From Bradyrhizobium nivariense (GTDB lineage Bacteria; Pseudomonadota; Alphaproteobacteria; Rhizobiales; Xanthobacteraceae): DNA of 64,000 nucleotides. The translations under genes were made by a program, and so were the position numbers. Position 1 is the stretch's first letter, and every line of letters starts with the position of its first letter. The DNA lies in NCBI RefSeq assembly GCF_029846715.1, contig NZ_JARVWW010000011.1:1-64000 (forward strand), given 5' to 3'. Under the pieces are notes generated by a model that was not told the DNA's origin, made no database searches, and was given only the letters and a program-made list of their open reading frames with translations. Below, in pieces: positions 26,683 through 35,401 of the stretch.

Positions 26683-26707
26683 AACCAGCGCACGGCATCG
26701 TCGTTCC
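26683..26707 (-). promoter_or_regulatory. EcfG-type general stress promoter for DUF892 gene
   Basis: On the minus strand GGAAC (26707-26703) and GTT (26685-26683) are separated by 17 bases, the arrangement of alphaproteobacterial EcfG promoters (GGAAC-N16/17-GTT). The preceding base is G rather than the usual C of CGTT. It predicts a leader of about 85 bases. Confidence 0.65.
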
Positions 26708-27005
26708 AAAAAAGCCCGCGTCCCTTGCGCTGGAACAATGCCGGCCGTGTAGGATCTGAAACCATGTCAACATACGGACGCGACCGATCCACGACTCATA
26801 TGCTTAACGCGCGTCCGATGTGAACCGCGTATGACAAAATGGCCGCTCCAGCGCAGAACCTATCGTTGTCAAGGGCTGCACAAGTCACTGTTTTTGCCTT
26901 AAATGAGCTACATCATGCCTAGCAATCGACGTCGAGCTTTGGCCTTGATCGTACCCGACCGGCCAATGTCTGGCCTGATCGGTCTTGCCCCCGCCGGGAG
27001 GATGA
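26708..27005. other. Rest of the intergenic region upstream of 27006
   Basis: Apart from the EcfG-type promoter just left of it, this stretch holds only the leader of the gene at 27006, with GGGAGGATGA at 26996-27005 as ribosome binding site. An open frame at 26903-27454 overlaps the real gene out of frame and shows no protein features. Confidence 0.5.
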
Positions 27006-28097
27006 ATGCACGGACTGCTGACCGCGCTGAAACGCGGCTTCACAAGATGGATCGGCTGGCGACGGCTCGGCGTTGCCGCGAGCCTCTTCATCATCGCCTT
27101 TGCGATCACCACGCTGCTGCGGACCCTCAAGGGCATCGATACCGGTGTCATCCTGACCGCGTTAACCGAGATTCCCCGCGGCAATATCGGGCTGGCGGCG
27201 ATCTGCGTCTTCTTCGCGTTCTGTACGCTGACCTTCTACGACTTTTTTGCACTGCGAACGATCGGCAAGAAGCACGTGCCCTATCGCATCGCAGCACTCT
27301 CCAGCTTCACGTCCTATTCGATCGGCCACAATATCGGCGCTACGGTTTTTACCGGCGGGGCGATCCGCTTCCGGATCTATTCGGATTACGGGCTGAACGC
27401 GATCGACGTCGCAAAGATCTGCTTCCTGTCGGGCCTGACCTTCTGGCTTGGTAACATCTTCGTGCTCTCGATCGGCATGGTCATCCACCCCGCCGCCGCC
27501 TCCTACATGGATCAGCTCCCCTCGTCGATCAACCGGCTGATCGCGCTCGGCGGCCTCGCCTCGATCGGCGCCTATCTGGTCTGGCTCTGCCTGGGCGAGA
27601 AGCGCCGCGAGCTCGGCCAGAAGGGCTGGAAGGTGGTGCTGCCGTCGGCGCCGCTGACGCTGGTGCAGATCCTGATCGGCGTGGTCGATCTCGGCTTCTG
27701 CGCGCTGGCGATGTACCTTCTGGTGCCGGCCAATCCGCAGATCGACTTCCTCTCGCTCGCCGTGGTGTTCATCCTGGCAACGCTGCTCGGCTTTGCCAGC
27801 CACGCGCCCGGCTCGCTCGGCGTGTTCGACGCCGCCATGCTGGTGGCGCTGCCCGAATTCGGCCGGGAACAGCTTCTGGCGACGCTCCTCGTCTTCCGCA
27901 TCCTCTATTTCGTGATCCCCTTCGGTCTTGCCATCTCCATCATGGGCGCACGCGAGCTCTGGATGAATGTGGTGGAGCCCTGGCAGGAGCGCCGGCGGCT
28001 GGCAGAGGCCTGCGCACAGGCCAACCTGCCCAACCTGCCCAAGCAGGTGGCAGCGATGGAGCGCGAGCGGTCGCTTCGCCAGGCCAGCAAACGCTAG
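27006..28097 (+). CDS. MprF flippase-like membrane protein (UPF0104)
   Basis: A 363-residue integral membrane protein matching the lysylphosphatidylglycerol synthase membrane-region family, the N-terminal flippase half of MprF. About eight hydrophobic segments are visible, with family features SIGHNIGATVFTGGAIRFRIYS and ATLLGFASHAPGSLGVFDAAML. There is no C-terminal aminoacyl-transferase domain, so it would be a stand-alone lipid transporter or flippase. GGGAGG precedes the ATG. A short Pro/Arg-rich cytoplasmic tail follows the last helix. The next gene (secreted hydrolase) is on the same strand 95 bases away. Confidence 0.82.
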   Translation: MHGLLTALKRGFTRWIGWRRLGVAASLFIIAFAITTLLRTLKGIDTGVILTALTEIPRGNIGLAAICVFFAFCTLTFYDFFALRTIGKKHVPYRIAALSSFTSYSIGHNIGATVFTGGAIRFRIYSDYGLNAIDVAKICFLSGLTFWLGNIFVLSIGMVIHPAAASYMDQLPSSINRLIALGGLASIGAYLVWLCLGEKRRELGQKGWKVVLPSAPLTLVQILIGVVDLGFCALAMYLLVPANPQIDFLSLAVVFILATLLGFASHAPGSLGVFDAAMLVALPEFGREQLLATLLVFRILYFVIPFGLAISIMGARELWMNVVEPWQERRRLAEACAQANLPNLPKQVAAMERERSLRQASKR

Positions 28098-28192
28098 ACG
28101 GCGGCCCGCAAAACCGTCAGACCAAGGTTGCAGGCGGAGAGAGCAGTTCCTCTCTTATTTCCGCCTCAACTTTGCCGTTGAAGACGCGGGCC

Positions 28193-30145
28193 ATGATCCC
28201 TGTATCCCTTCGCCGTTTCCTCGCTGGCGCCCTGCTGCTGGCCGGGCTCCTCACCGCCTTGCCGCTGGAGCGGGCGGCCGCGCAGGACGCGGGCGCCATG
28301 CAGATCAGTTGGGAGGTGCGCAACCGCTTCCGGCTGTTCCGCGAGGAGCGCGACTTCCTGCTCCATGTCGAGAACGCGCGTAACCGCAGCATTCTCGCCG
28401 CCGAGCAATCGCTGGAGCTGCAGAGCGAGGGCCGCGGCTGGGCCCGCAACATGGTCAACCGCCTCTGCATCGACCTCCAGGGCCGGGTCAACCAGCCCTG
28501 CACCCGCGACAACGTCAAGGAAAACTACATCACCCCGGTTGACCACCCCGTCACCGCGCGCCTCGCCGGCGCGGTGCCGGTCGGGGCCACCTGCGCCTGG
28601 TCGTTCGACGACGGCGACGGGTCGCAACAATCGACCTTCGACTGCGCCGAGCCGGTCAATCTGCGGGTCCGCTACGGCAAGCAGACGGTCGCAACCGTCG
28701 ACGTCTCCTCAGGCTCCGATCCGACCCAGCGCGTCCAGACCGAGATCCAGGTCCGCGACATGTTCGTCGCCGGCTTGGGGGACAGCATCGCCTCCGGCGA
28801 AGGCAATCCAGACCGGCCGCTGCCGCTGTCGGACGAAGGATTTTGCTTCCGCTCCTATCTCGGCACCGCCGGCGCGCAGTACTACCGGCCGAGCCGCGGC
28901 GGCTTCAAGGGCGGCCGCGCCTGCGAGGCGCCGGATACGCTCGCCAACTGGCAGCGCTACAGCGCGCTCTGGTTCAACTCGCCCTGCCACCGCTCGCTCT
29001 ACAGCTACCAGGCCCGCACCGCGCTGGCGCTCGCGGTGCGCTACACCCACGTCGCGGTGACCTTTCTGCCGCTCGCTTGCACTGGCGCCAGCATCAGCGA
29101 CGGGCTGCTCGGCTCGCAGCGCGCCCGCGAATGCCCGCCCGGCAAGACCGGCGTCTGCAACACCAGCGTGAACGCGCAGGTCGCCGAGCTGCGCGAAGCG
29201 CTCACCGAGGCGAAGAAGCGCCAGCCCGACCGCACGCTCGACCTCGTGCTGCTCTCGGTCGGCGCCAACGACGTCTACTTCTCCGGCCTCGTCGCCGACG
29301 TCATCGTCGAGACCGCGACCGAGCGCGCGCTGTTCCGCCGCTCCGGCGTGATGGCGAGCGTCGACGATTCCCGCGACGCGCTGGCGCGCGAGCTGCCGCG
29401 AAATTTCGTCAAGCTGCGCGAGGCGCTGAAGCCGCTGGTCGGCGGCGACCTCTCGCACGTGGTCTACGTCTCCTACGCCAACCCGGCGCTCGCCGATGGC
29501 GGCGTGCCCTGTCGCGGCGGCCGCGCCGGCTTCGACATCCATCCGTCCTTCAACGCCGATCCGCAGCGCCTCGCCCGCGTCTCGACCTTCGTCGACACCG
29601 AATTCCTGCCGCAACTGAAGGGGCTCGCCACCTGCACCCGCGGCGCGTTGTGCCGCGATCCCGAGGCCGACCGCATGACCTTCGTGGATTCGCATCAGGC
29701 AGCGTTCGCCGATCACGGCTTCTGCGCGCACTCGGGCAACGATCCCGAATTCGACCGCACCTGCTTTGCCGAGAACGGCCAGAGCTTCAATCCAGATATC
29801 GTGAGCGCGGCGAGCCAGCCGATGCTGTGCGGCCGCGGCGCCTCCGAATTCCGCGCCTATTTGCCGCGCGCGCGCTGGATCCGCGACGCCAATGACAGCT
29901 ACTTCGCCGCGATGACCTATCCGCAAGGCTTGCCGGCGGCGAGCCAGCCGACCGACATCCACGACGCGACCTGGGGCGTGCTCTCCGCCGTCTATGGCGG
30001 CGCCGTGCATCCATCGGCCGAGGGCCACGCCGCAATGGCGGATGCAGCACTGCCGGCCGCGAGCGCAGTGCTTGGTCTGGACGCCGTCCCGCCGGGCGTG
30101 ACGCGCGGACTGCTGCCACAGCTGCTGCCAAGCGCGCAGCAGTAG
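28193..30145 (+). CDS. Secreted SGNH/GDSL-type hydrolase
   Basis: A 650-residue exported protein. Residues 1-31 are a signal peptide (MIPVSLRRFLAGALLLAGLL, cleaved near AAAQD). Residues about 32-190 are an unrecognised Cys-containing domain with FDDGDGSQQSTFDCAEPVNL, which looks like an immunoglobulin-like or PKD fold. The SGNH hydrolase starts at FVAGLGDSIASGEGNPD (nucleophile Ser, block I, near residue 196), has VGANDVYFSG (block III Asn) and ends with GAVHPSAEGHAAM (block V His, near 606). Such enzymes cleave esters in lipids or acetylated polysaccharides; the substrate here is unknown. ATG 28193 was preferred to an upstream TTG because it begins the signal peptide. Confidence 0.83.
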   Translation: MIPVSLRRFLAGALLLAGLLTALPLERAAAQDAGAMQISWEVRNRFRLFREERDFLLHVENARNRSILAAEQSLELQSEGRGWARNMVNRLCIDLQGRVNQPCTRDNVKENYITPVDHPVTARLAGAVPVGATCAWSFDDGDGSQQSTFDCAEPVNLRVRYGKQTVATVDVSSGSDPTQRVQTEIQVRDMFVAGLGDSIASGEGNPDRPLPLSDEGFCFRSYLGTAGAQYYRPSRGGFKGGRACEAPDTLANWQRYSALWFNSPCHRSLYSYQARTALALAVRYTHVAVTFLPLACTGASISDGLLGSQRARECPPGKTGVCNTSVNAQVAELREALTEAKKRQPDRTLDLVLLSVGANDVYFSGLVADVIVETATERALFRRSGVMASVDDSRDALARELPRNFVKLREALKPLVGGDLSHVVYVSYANPALADGGVPCRGGRAGFDIHPSFNADPQRLARVSTFVDTEFLPQLKGLATCTRGALCRDPEADRMTFVDSHQAAFADHGFCAHSGNDPEFDRTCFAENGQSFNPDIVSAASQPMLCGRGASEFRAYLPRARWIRDANDSYFAAMTYPQGLPAASQPTDIHDATWGVLSAVYGGAVHPSAEGHAAMADAALPAASAVLGLDAVPPGVTRGLLPQLLPSAQQ

Positions 30146-30171
30146 CAGCGAGAGCGAGCCCTCTCCACACC

Positions 30172-30345
30172 CGTCATCGCCCGGCTTGACCGGGCGATTC
30201 AGTACGCCGTGAAAGACGTGATTGAATCGAGACGTCGCGGCGTACTGGATTCCCCGCTTGCCGCCTTCGCTAAAGCTTCGGCGCCCCTGGACCTGAACCC
30301 CGGCGAAGCCTTGGCGTAGCCGGGTCGCGGGGAATGACATTGGAG
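30172..30345. repeat. Composite intergenic repeat (type 3)
   Basis: The region between the hydrolase and gudP contains nested inverted arms: TCGCCCGGCTTGACCGGGCGA as a near-palindrome at 30177-30197, then ATTCAGTACGCCG against CGGCGTACTGGAT, then TCCCCGC against GCGGGGA. This is the common Bradyrhizobium element ending in a GCCCGGTCAAGCCGGGC palindrome, as far as I recall. No gene is seen in the 330-base gap. Confidence 0.7.
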
Positions 30346-30475
30346 CGCGTGGCACCTGCCGTTCCATCAATCCAAAAACAGCATCGATCGATACCCCCTT
30401 GAACTTGGACACCTTGCCGCGCGCGCCTCTAGGAGTCGCAGTGAGGAAACATTTCGAGTTCTAAGGAGGCGCGTA

Positions 30476-31828
30476 ATGAGCGCAGTGGTGTCCGCAGCGG
30501 ACGTGAGGAGGTCTCGCGTCAGGCTGTTCATCGTGACCATGTTGTTCCTGGTCACGACCGTCAACTATGCCGACCGCGCCACGCTGTCGATCGCGGGCCC
30601 CGCGCTCTCCAAGGAACTGCATCTCGATCCCGTCGCCATGGGCTACATCTTCTCGGCCTTCGGCTGGTCCTATGTGATCGCCCAGGTGCCGGGCGGCTGG
30701 CTGCTCGACCGCTACGGCTCGCGCCTCGTCTATGCCTTCAGCATCATCGTCTGGTCGCTGTTCACGACGATGCAAGGCTGGGTCGGCTTCTTCAGCGCCG
30801 GCACCGCGGTCGTCGTGCTGTTCGGCCTGCGCTTCCTCGTCGGTATCGCCGAAGCGCCGTCTTTCCCCGCCAACGCCCGCATCGTTGCGGCCTGGTTTCC
30901 CGGCAATGAGCGCGGCACCGCATCGGCGTTCTTCAATTCCGGACAGTATTTCGCGACCGTGATCTTCGCGCCGCTGATGGGCTGGATCGCGCATGACTAC
31001 GGCTGGCGCTACGTGTTCTTCGTGATGGGCGCGCTCGGGGTCGTGATGGGTCTGGTCTGGATCAAGACCATCTACGGTCCGAAGGAGCATCCCGGCATCA
31101 ACGAGGCCGAGTTCGACTACATCAAGGAAGGCGGCGCGCTGGTTGATCTCGACGCGCCCAAAGACGATCTGAAGCATGAGCGCGCAGCGGCTTCCGGCCC
31201 CGGTTGGGATCACATCCGCCAGCTGCTCTCCAACCGCATGATGCTCGGCGTCTATCTCGGCCAATACTGCATCAACACCCTGACCTATTTCTTCCTGACC
31301 TGGTTCCCGGTCTACCTCGTCAAGGAACGCGGCCTGTCGATCCTGCAAGCCGGCTTCGTCGCGACGCTGCCGGCGCTGTGCGGCTTCATCGGCGGCGTGC
31401 TCGGCGGCGTCATCTCCGACGCCATCCTGCGCAAGACGGGCTCGCTGACCATGGCGCGCAAAATCCCGATCGTCGGCGGCATGCTGCTGTCGATGTCGAT
31501 CATCGCCTGCAATTATGTCGACGGCCAGGCGCTGGTGGTCGGCTTCATGGCACTCGCCTTCTTCGGCAAGGGCATCGGCGCGCTTGGCTGGGCGGTCGTC
31601 TCCGACACCTCGCCGAAGGAAGCCGGCGGCGTCTCGGGCGGCCTCTTCAACACCTTCGGCAATCTCTCCTCGATCAGCACCCCGATCGTGATCGGCTATA
31701 TCCTGGCCGCGACCGGCTCGTTCAACGGCGCGCTGATATTCGTCGGCGCCAATGCGCTGGTGGCCGCATTCGCCTATCTCGTGGTCGTGGGCAAGATCGA
31801 GCGCGTGGTGCTCAAACGTTCCTCCTGA
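30476..31828 (+). CDS. gudP: MFS glucarate/galactarate transporter GudP
   Basis: A 450-residue major facilitator of the anion:cation symporter family. It matches what I recall of E. coli GudP along its length: NYADRATLSIAGPALSKEL, MGYIFSAFGWSYVIAQVPGG, RFLVGIAEAPSFPANARIVA and GVYLGQYCINTLTYFFLTWF. It should import D-glucarate and D-galactarate with protons. TAAGGAGG precedes the ATG. It opens the hexarate cluster; a terminator and a LysR gene separate it from the catabolic genes. Confidence 0.88.
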   Translation: MSAVVSAADVRRSRVRLFIVTMLFLVTTVNYADRATLSIAGPALSKELHLDPVAMGYIFSAFGWSYVIAQVPGGWLLDRYGSRLVYAFSIIVWSLFTTMQGWVGFFSAGTAVVVLFGLRFLVGIAEAPSFPANARIVAAWFPGNERGTASAFFNSGQYFATVIFAPLMGWIAHDYGWRYVFFVMGALGVVMGLVWIKTIYGPKEHPGINEAEFDYIKEGGALVDLDAPKDDLKHERAAASGPGWDHIRQLLSNRMMLGVYLGQYCINTLTYFFLTWFPVYLVKERGLSILQAGFVATLPALCGFIGGVLGGVISDAILRKTGSLTMARKIPIVGGMLLSMSIIACNYVDGQALVVGFMALAFFGKGIGALGWAVVSDTSPKEAGGVSGGLFNTFGNLSSISTPIVIGYILAATGSFNGALIFVGANALVAAFAYLVVVGKIERVVLKRSS

Positions 31829-31860
31829 GGGCTCCCATGGGAGCTTGACCAGGCAACTTA

Positions 31861-31890
31861 ACGGCGGCTTCACAGCCGCCGTCTTTGTTT
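31861..31890 (+). terminator. Terminator after gudP
   Basis: A perfect 9-bp stem (31861-31869 with 31874-31882), loop TCAC, is followed by CTTTGTTTT. It lies 32 bases after the gudP stop, before the LysR gene. Confidence 0.85.
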
Positions 31891-31950
31891 TGGGGATAAT
31901 CGATGCTAGAAGCGCCGGGGAAACGCCTTATCCATCTAAGGCATGTATCG

Positions 31951-32856
31951 ATGTTCGACCTCAACCAGCTCCGCTGTTTCGTCACGGTGGCGGAGGAATT
32001 GCATTTCGGCCGCGCCGCGGCGCGGCTGAACATGACCCAGCCGCCGCTGTCCCGGCAGATCCAGGTGCTCGAGCACATCATCGACGCGCCGCTGCTGGAG
32101 CGCACCAGCCGCTCGGTGCGCCTGACGCCTGCCGGGCGCAGCTTCCTGCCGGAAGCGCGGCGCATCCTGAAGCTTGCGGAAAGCGCCTCCCAGGTCGCCC
32201 GCCGCATCGCGCTCGGCAAGACCGGCTCGCTGAAGATCGGCTTCACCGCGGCCGCCGCCTACGGCTTCCTCCCCGAACTCGTCGCCGCCTGCCGCGCCAA
32301 GCTGCCCGAGGTCGATTTCTCGCTGAAGGAGATGGTGTCAGGCGACCAGTTCGAGGCGCTCAGCTCCGGCCAGATCGACGCCGGCCTGCTCAGGCCCCCG
32401 ATCGCGCGCCCCGAAGTCGCCAGCCGCCGCGTCGTCGCCGAGCCCCTGCTCGCCGCGATCCCGAAAAAGCATCCGCTTGCGAATGCCGAGAGCGTCACGA
32501 TCAAGGATTTCGACGACCAGCCCTTCGTGATGTACTCGCCCTATGAGAGCCGCTACTTTCACGACGTGCTGGTGGCGCTGTTCACCCGCGCCGACATCCT
32601 GCCGCGCTATGTCCAGCACCTGAGCCAGATCCACTCGATTCTCGCCATGGTGCGCGCCGGCCTCGGCCTTGCGATCGTGCCGGCGGCGGCGGCGAGCCTG
32701 AAGATCGCGGATGTCCGCCTGCGGCCGCTGAAGCTGCGCACACGCGTCCCCGTCGAGCTGTTCATGGTCTGGCGGCGCGACGACGAAAATCCGCTGCTCT
32801 CGGCGCTCGTCAAAATCGCGAGCGAATTGTCCTCGGCGGGGGTGATGGAAGATTGA
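31951..32856 (+). CDS. LysR-family regulator of the hexarate cluster
   Basis: A 301-residue LysR-type regulator. The winged helix-turn-helix is at residues 1-60 (MFDLNQLRCFVTVAEELHFG, RLNMTQPPLSRQIQVLE), followed by a two-lobed effector domain starting near TGSLKIGFTAAAAYGFLPEL. Closest in style to the CatR/CbnR group of LysR proteins. It sits between gudP and kdgD, so D-glucarate, D-galactarate or a pathway intermediate is a likely inducer. Start at 31951 is chosen because it begins the conserved helix; an upstream in-frame start at 31903 would add 16 residues. Confidence 0.88.
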   Translation: MFDLNQLRCFVTVAEELHFGRAAARLNMTQPPLSRQIQVLEHIIDAPLLERTSRSVRLTPAGRSFLPEARRILKLAESASQVARRIALGKTGSLKIGFTAAAAYGFLPELVAACRAKLPEVDFSLKEMVSGDQFEALSSGQIDAGLLRPPIARPEVASRRVVAEPLLAAIPKKHPLANAESVTIKDFDDQPFVMYSPYESRYFHDVLVALFTRADILPRYVQHLSQIHSILAMVRAGLGLAIVPAAAASLKIADVRLRPLKLRTRVPVELFMVWRRDDENPLLSALVKIASELSSAGVMED

Positions 32857-32980
32857 TGCTGATTTCGCATCGGTCGATATAGGCTTTGGCTTGGACCCGC
32901 ATCGAACGGTCTCCTAAACCACGGCGCATGGACGCGCAGGATTTGCGTCCTCCACAACACGAGACAAGGGAGCAGCGCCC

Positions 32981-33925
32981 ATGAGCAAGATGACCCCGCA
33001 GGAAATGGCCCAGAAGATCGGATCCGGCCTCCTGTCCTTCCCCGTCACGCCGTTCAAGGCGGATTACGCCTTCGACGAGGCGACCTACCGCGCCAACATG
33101 GACTGGCTGTGCGGCTATGACGTTGCCGGCCTGTTCGCCGCCGGCGGCACCGGCGAGTTCTTCTCGCTGACGGCGGCCGAGGTTCCGCAGGTGGTCAAGA
33201 TCGCCGTGGACGAGACCAAGGGCCGCGTCCCCGTGCTCGCCGGCACCGGCTACGGCACCGCCACCGCGCGCGAGATCGCGATCGGCGCCGAGAAGGCCGG
33301 CGCCGACGGCCTGTTGCTGCTGCCGCCCTATCTCACTCATGCCGAGCAGGACGGCCTTGCTGCCCACGTGGAAGCGATCTGCGCCTCCGTAAAGATCGGC
33401 GTCATCGTCTACAACCGCGACAACGCCATCCTCCAGCCCGATACGCTCGCCCGCCTTGCGGAGCGCTGCCCGAACCTCGTCGGCTACAAGGACGGCATCG
33501 GCGACATCGAGCTGATGACCCGCGTCTATACCAAGCTCGGCGACCGCCTCACCTATATCGGCGGCCTGCCGACCGCGGAGACGTTCGCGCTGCCCTATCT
33601 CGACATGGGCGTCACCACCTACTCCTCGGCCGTGTTCAACTTCGTTCCGGAATTCGCCACCAACTTCTACGCCGCCGTGCGCAAGCGCGACCACGCGACG
33701 ATCCACGCCGGCCTGAAGGACTTCATCCTGCCGCTGATCGCGATCCGCAACCGCAAGAAGGGTTACGCGGTCTCGATCATCAAGGCCGGCATGAAGGTGA
33801 TCGGCCGCGATTCCGGCCCGGTCCGCCCGCCGCTCACCGATCTCACCGAGCAGGAGATCGCGGAAGTGGCCGCGCTGGTGAAAAATCTGCCCGCCATCCG
33901 ATCGTCACAACAGGCGGCAGAATAA
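32981..33925 (+). CDS. kdgD: 5-dehydro-4-deoxyglucarate dehydratase KdgD
   Basis: Converts 5-keto-4-deoxy-D-glucarate to 2-oxoglutarate semialdehyde with loss of water and CO2. The 314-residue product belongs to the dihydrodipicolinate synthase family: [18 protein letters not shown] at the N-terminus, [13 protein letters not shown] (substrate-binding loop), [10 protein letters not shown] with the catalytic Tyr, and [13 protein letters not shown] with the Schiff-base Lys near residue 170. It is the first gene of the catabolic run, 26 bases before gudD. Confidence 0.94.
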   Translation: MSKMTPQEMAQKIGSGLLSFPVTPFKADYAFDEATYRANMDWLCGYDVAGLFAAGGTGEFFSLTAAEVPQVVKIAVDETKGRVPVLAGTGYGTATAREIAIGAEKAGADGLLLLPPYLTHAEQDGLAAHVEAICASVKIGVIVYNRDNAILQPDTLARLAERCPNLVGYKDGIGDIELMTRVYTKLGDRLTYIGGLPTAETFALPYLDMGVTTYSSAVFNFVPEFATNFYAAVRKRDHATIHAGLKDFILPLIAIRNRKKGYAVSIIKAGMKVIGRDSGPVRPPLTDLTEQEIAEVAALVKNLPAIRSSQQAAE

Positions 33926-33951
33926 CAGACGACAACAGGGAGGAGCGCGCG

Positions 33952-35325
33952 ATGACCGAGACCAATATCTCCGGCGCGTCAGTCGCCGGCGCGTCAGTCG
34001 CCGGCGCACCGGTCGTCACAGCGATGCAGGTGATCCCGGTCGCCGGCCGCGACAGCATGCTCCTCAATCTGAGCGGCGCGCATGCGCCGTTCTTCACCCG
34101 CAACATCGTCATCCTCACCGACAATGCCGGCCACACCGGCGTCGGCGAGGTGCCGGGCGGGCAGAAGATCTGGCAGACGCTGCAGGACGCCCGTGATCTC
34201 GTGATCGGCAAGACCGTCGGCGCGATGAACAACATCCTCGCCGACATCCGCGCCGCCTTCGCCGACCGCGACGCCGGCGGCCGCGGCAAGCAGACTTTTG
34301 ATCTCCGCGTCATGATCCATGCCGTCACGGCGGTGGAGTCCGCGCTGCTCGATTTGCTCGGTCAGCATCTCAACCTGCCTGTCGCCGCGCTGCTCGGCGA
34401 GGGCCAGCAGCGCGAGAGCGTCGAGACGCTGGGCTATCTCTTCTTCGTCGGCGACATCAGCAAGTCCAGGCTCGACTATGTCAGCGGCGAGACCGGCAAG
34501 CCCGAATGGTTCAACCTCCGTCATCAGGAGGCGATGACGCCGGAAACCGTGGTGCGGCTCGCGGAAGCCACCCACGACCATTACGGCTTCGCCGATTTCA
34601 AGCTGAAGGGCGGCGTGCTCCGCGGCGAGCAGGAGATCGAGGCCGTCACCGCGATCGCCAGGCGCTTTCCGAACGCGCGCGTGACCCTGGATCCGAACGG
34701 CGCATGGTCGCTCGACGAGGCTGTCAGCCTCTGCAAGGACATGCACGGCATCCTCGCCTATGCCGAGGACCCCTGCGGCGCCGAAGGCGGCTTTTCCGGC
34801 CGTGAGATCATGGCCGAGTTCCGCCGCGCAACTGGCCTGCCGACCGCGACCAACATGATCGCCACCGACTGGCGGCAGCTCTCTCATGCATTGCGTCTCG
34901 GCGCGGTGGACATTCCGCTGGCCGACCCCCATTTCTGGACCATGCAAGGCTCGGTCCGCGTGGCCCAGACCTGCCGTGACAACGGCCTGACCTGGGGCTC
35001 GCACTCCAACAACCATTTCGACATTTCGCTCGCCATGTTCACCCATGTCGGCGCCGCTGCTCCCGGCAAGGTTACCGCGATCGACACCCACTGGATCTGG
35101 CAGGACGGCCAGGCGCTGACCAAAGAGCCGCTCCAGATCAAGGGCGGCAAGATATCGGTGCCGGAACGGCCGGGCCTGGGTATCGAAATCGACAGGGCCG
35201 CCATCGACGCCGCGCATGACCTCTACAAGCAGCATGGACTCGGCGCCCGCGATGACGCTATTGCCATGCAGGACCTGATCCCCGGCTGGACCTTCGACGA
35301 CAAGCGTCCTTGCCTCGTGCGTTAA
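33952..35325 (+). CDS. gudD: Glucarate dehydratase GudD
   Basis: Dehydrates D-glucarate (and L-idarate) to 5-keto-4-deoxy-D-glucarate. A 457-residue enolase-superfamily enzyme. Visible catalytic parts are [10 protein letters not shown] (Lys base), [16 protein letters not shown] (metal Asp), LAYAEDPCG (metal Glu), [14 protein letters not shown] (metal Asn) and [15 protein letters not shown] (His general base). The N-terminal 20 residues contain a tandem GASVA duplication coded by a 15-bp repeat. GGAGG precedes the ATG. It is followed by a palindromic repeat and the aldehyde dehydrogenase gene. Confidence 0.95.
   Translation: MTETNISGASVAGASVAGAPVVTAMQVIPVAGRDSMLLNLSGAHAPFFTRNIVILTDNAGHTGVGEVPGGQKIWQTLQDARDLVIGKTVGAMNNILADIRAAFADRDAGGRGKQTFDLRVMIHAVTAVESALLDLLGQHLNLPVAALLGEGQQRESVETLGYLFFVGDISKSRLDYVSGETGKPEWFNLRHQEAMTPETVVRLAEATHDHYGFADFKLKGGVLRGEQEIEAVTAIARRFPNARVTLDPNGAWSLDEAVSLCKDMHGILAYAEDPCGAEGGFSGREIMAEFRRATGLPTATNMIATDWRQLSHALRLGAVDIPLADPHFWTMQGSVRVAQTCRDNGLTWGSHSNNHFDISLAMFTHVGAAAPGKVTAIDTHWIWQDGQALTKEPLQIKGGKISVPERPGLGIEIDRAAIDAAHDLYKQHGLGARDDAIAMQDLIPGWTFDDKRPCLVR
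33973..34002 (+). repeat. 15-bp tandem repeat in gudD start
   Basis: Two exact copies of GGCGCGTCAGTCGCC (33973-33987, 33988-34002) are followed by the start of a third. The repeat keeps frame and codes GASVA twice, so copy number could vary between strains without breaking gudD. Confidence 0.9.
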
Positions 35326-35333
35326 GAATTCAG

Positions 35334-35380
35334 GCATGATCCCGGAAAAGTGGACACCGGTTTTCCGATAAGGATCATGC
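35334..35380. repeat. Intergenic palindrome GCATGATC...GATCATGC (copy 2)
   Basis: Same element as at 20593-20639: outer arms GCATGATC and GATCATGC, inner arms CGGAAAA and TTTTCCG, here between gudD and the aldehyde dehydrogenase gene. It could attenuate or stabilise the operon transcript. Confidence 0.8.
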
Positions 35381-35401
35381 TTCTAAAATAAGGAGGACAA
35401 C

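Noticed and set aside
26903..27454. 183-codon frame beginning upstream of the MprF-like gene
   Set aside because: Overlaps the real membrane protein gene in another frame and has no ribosome binding site.
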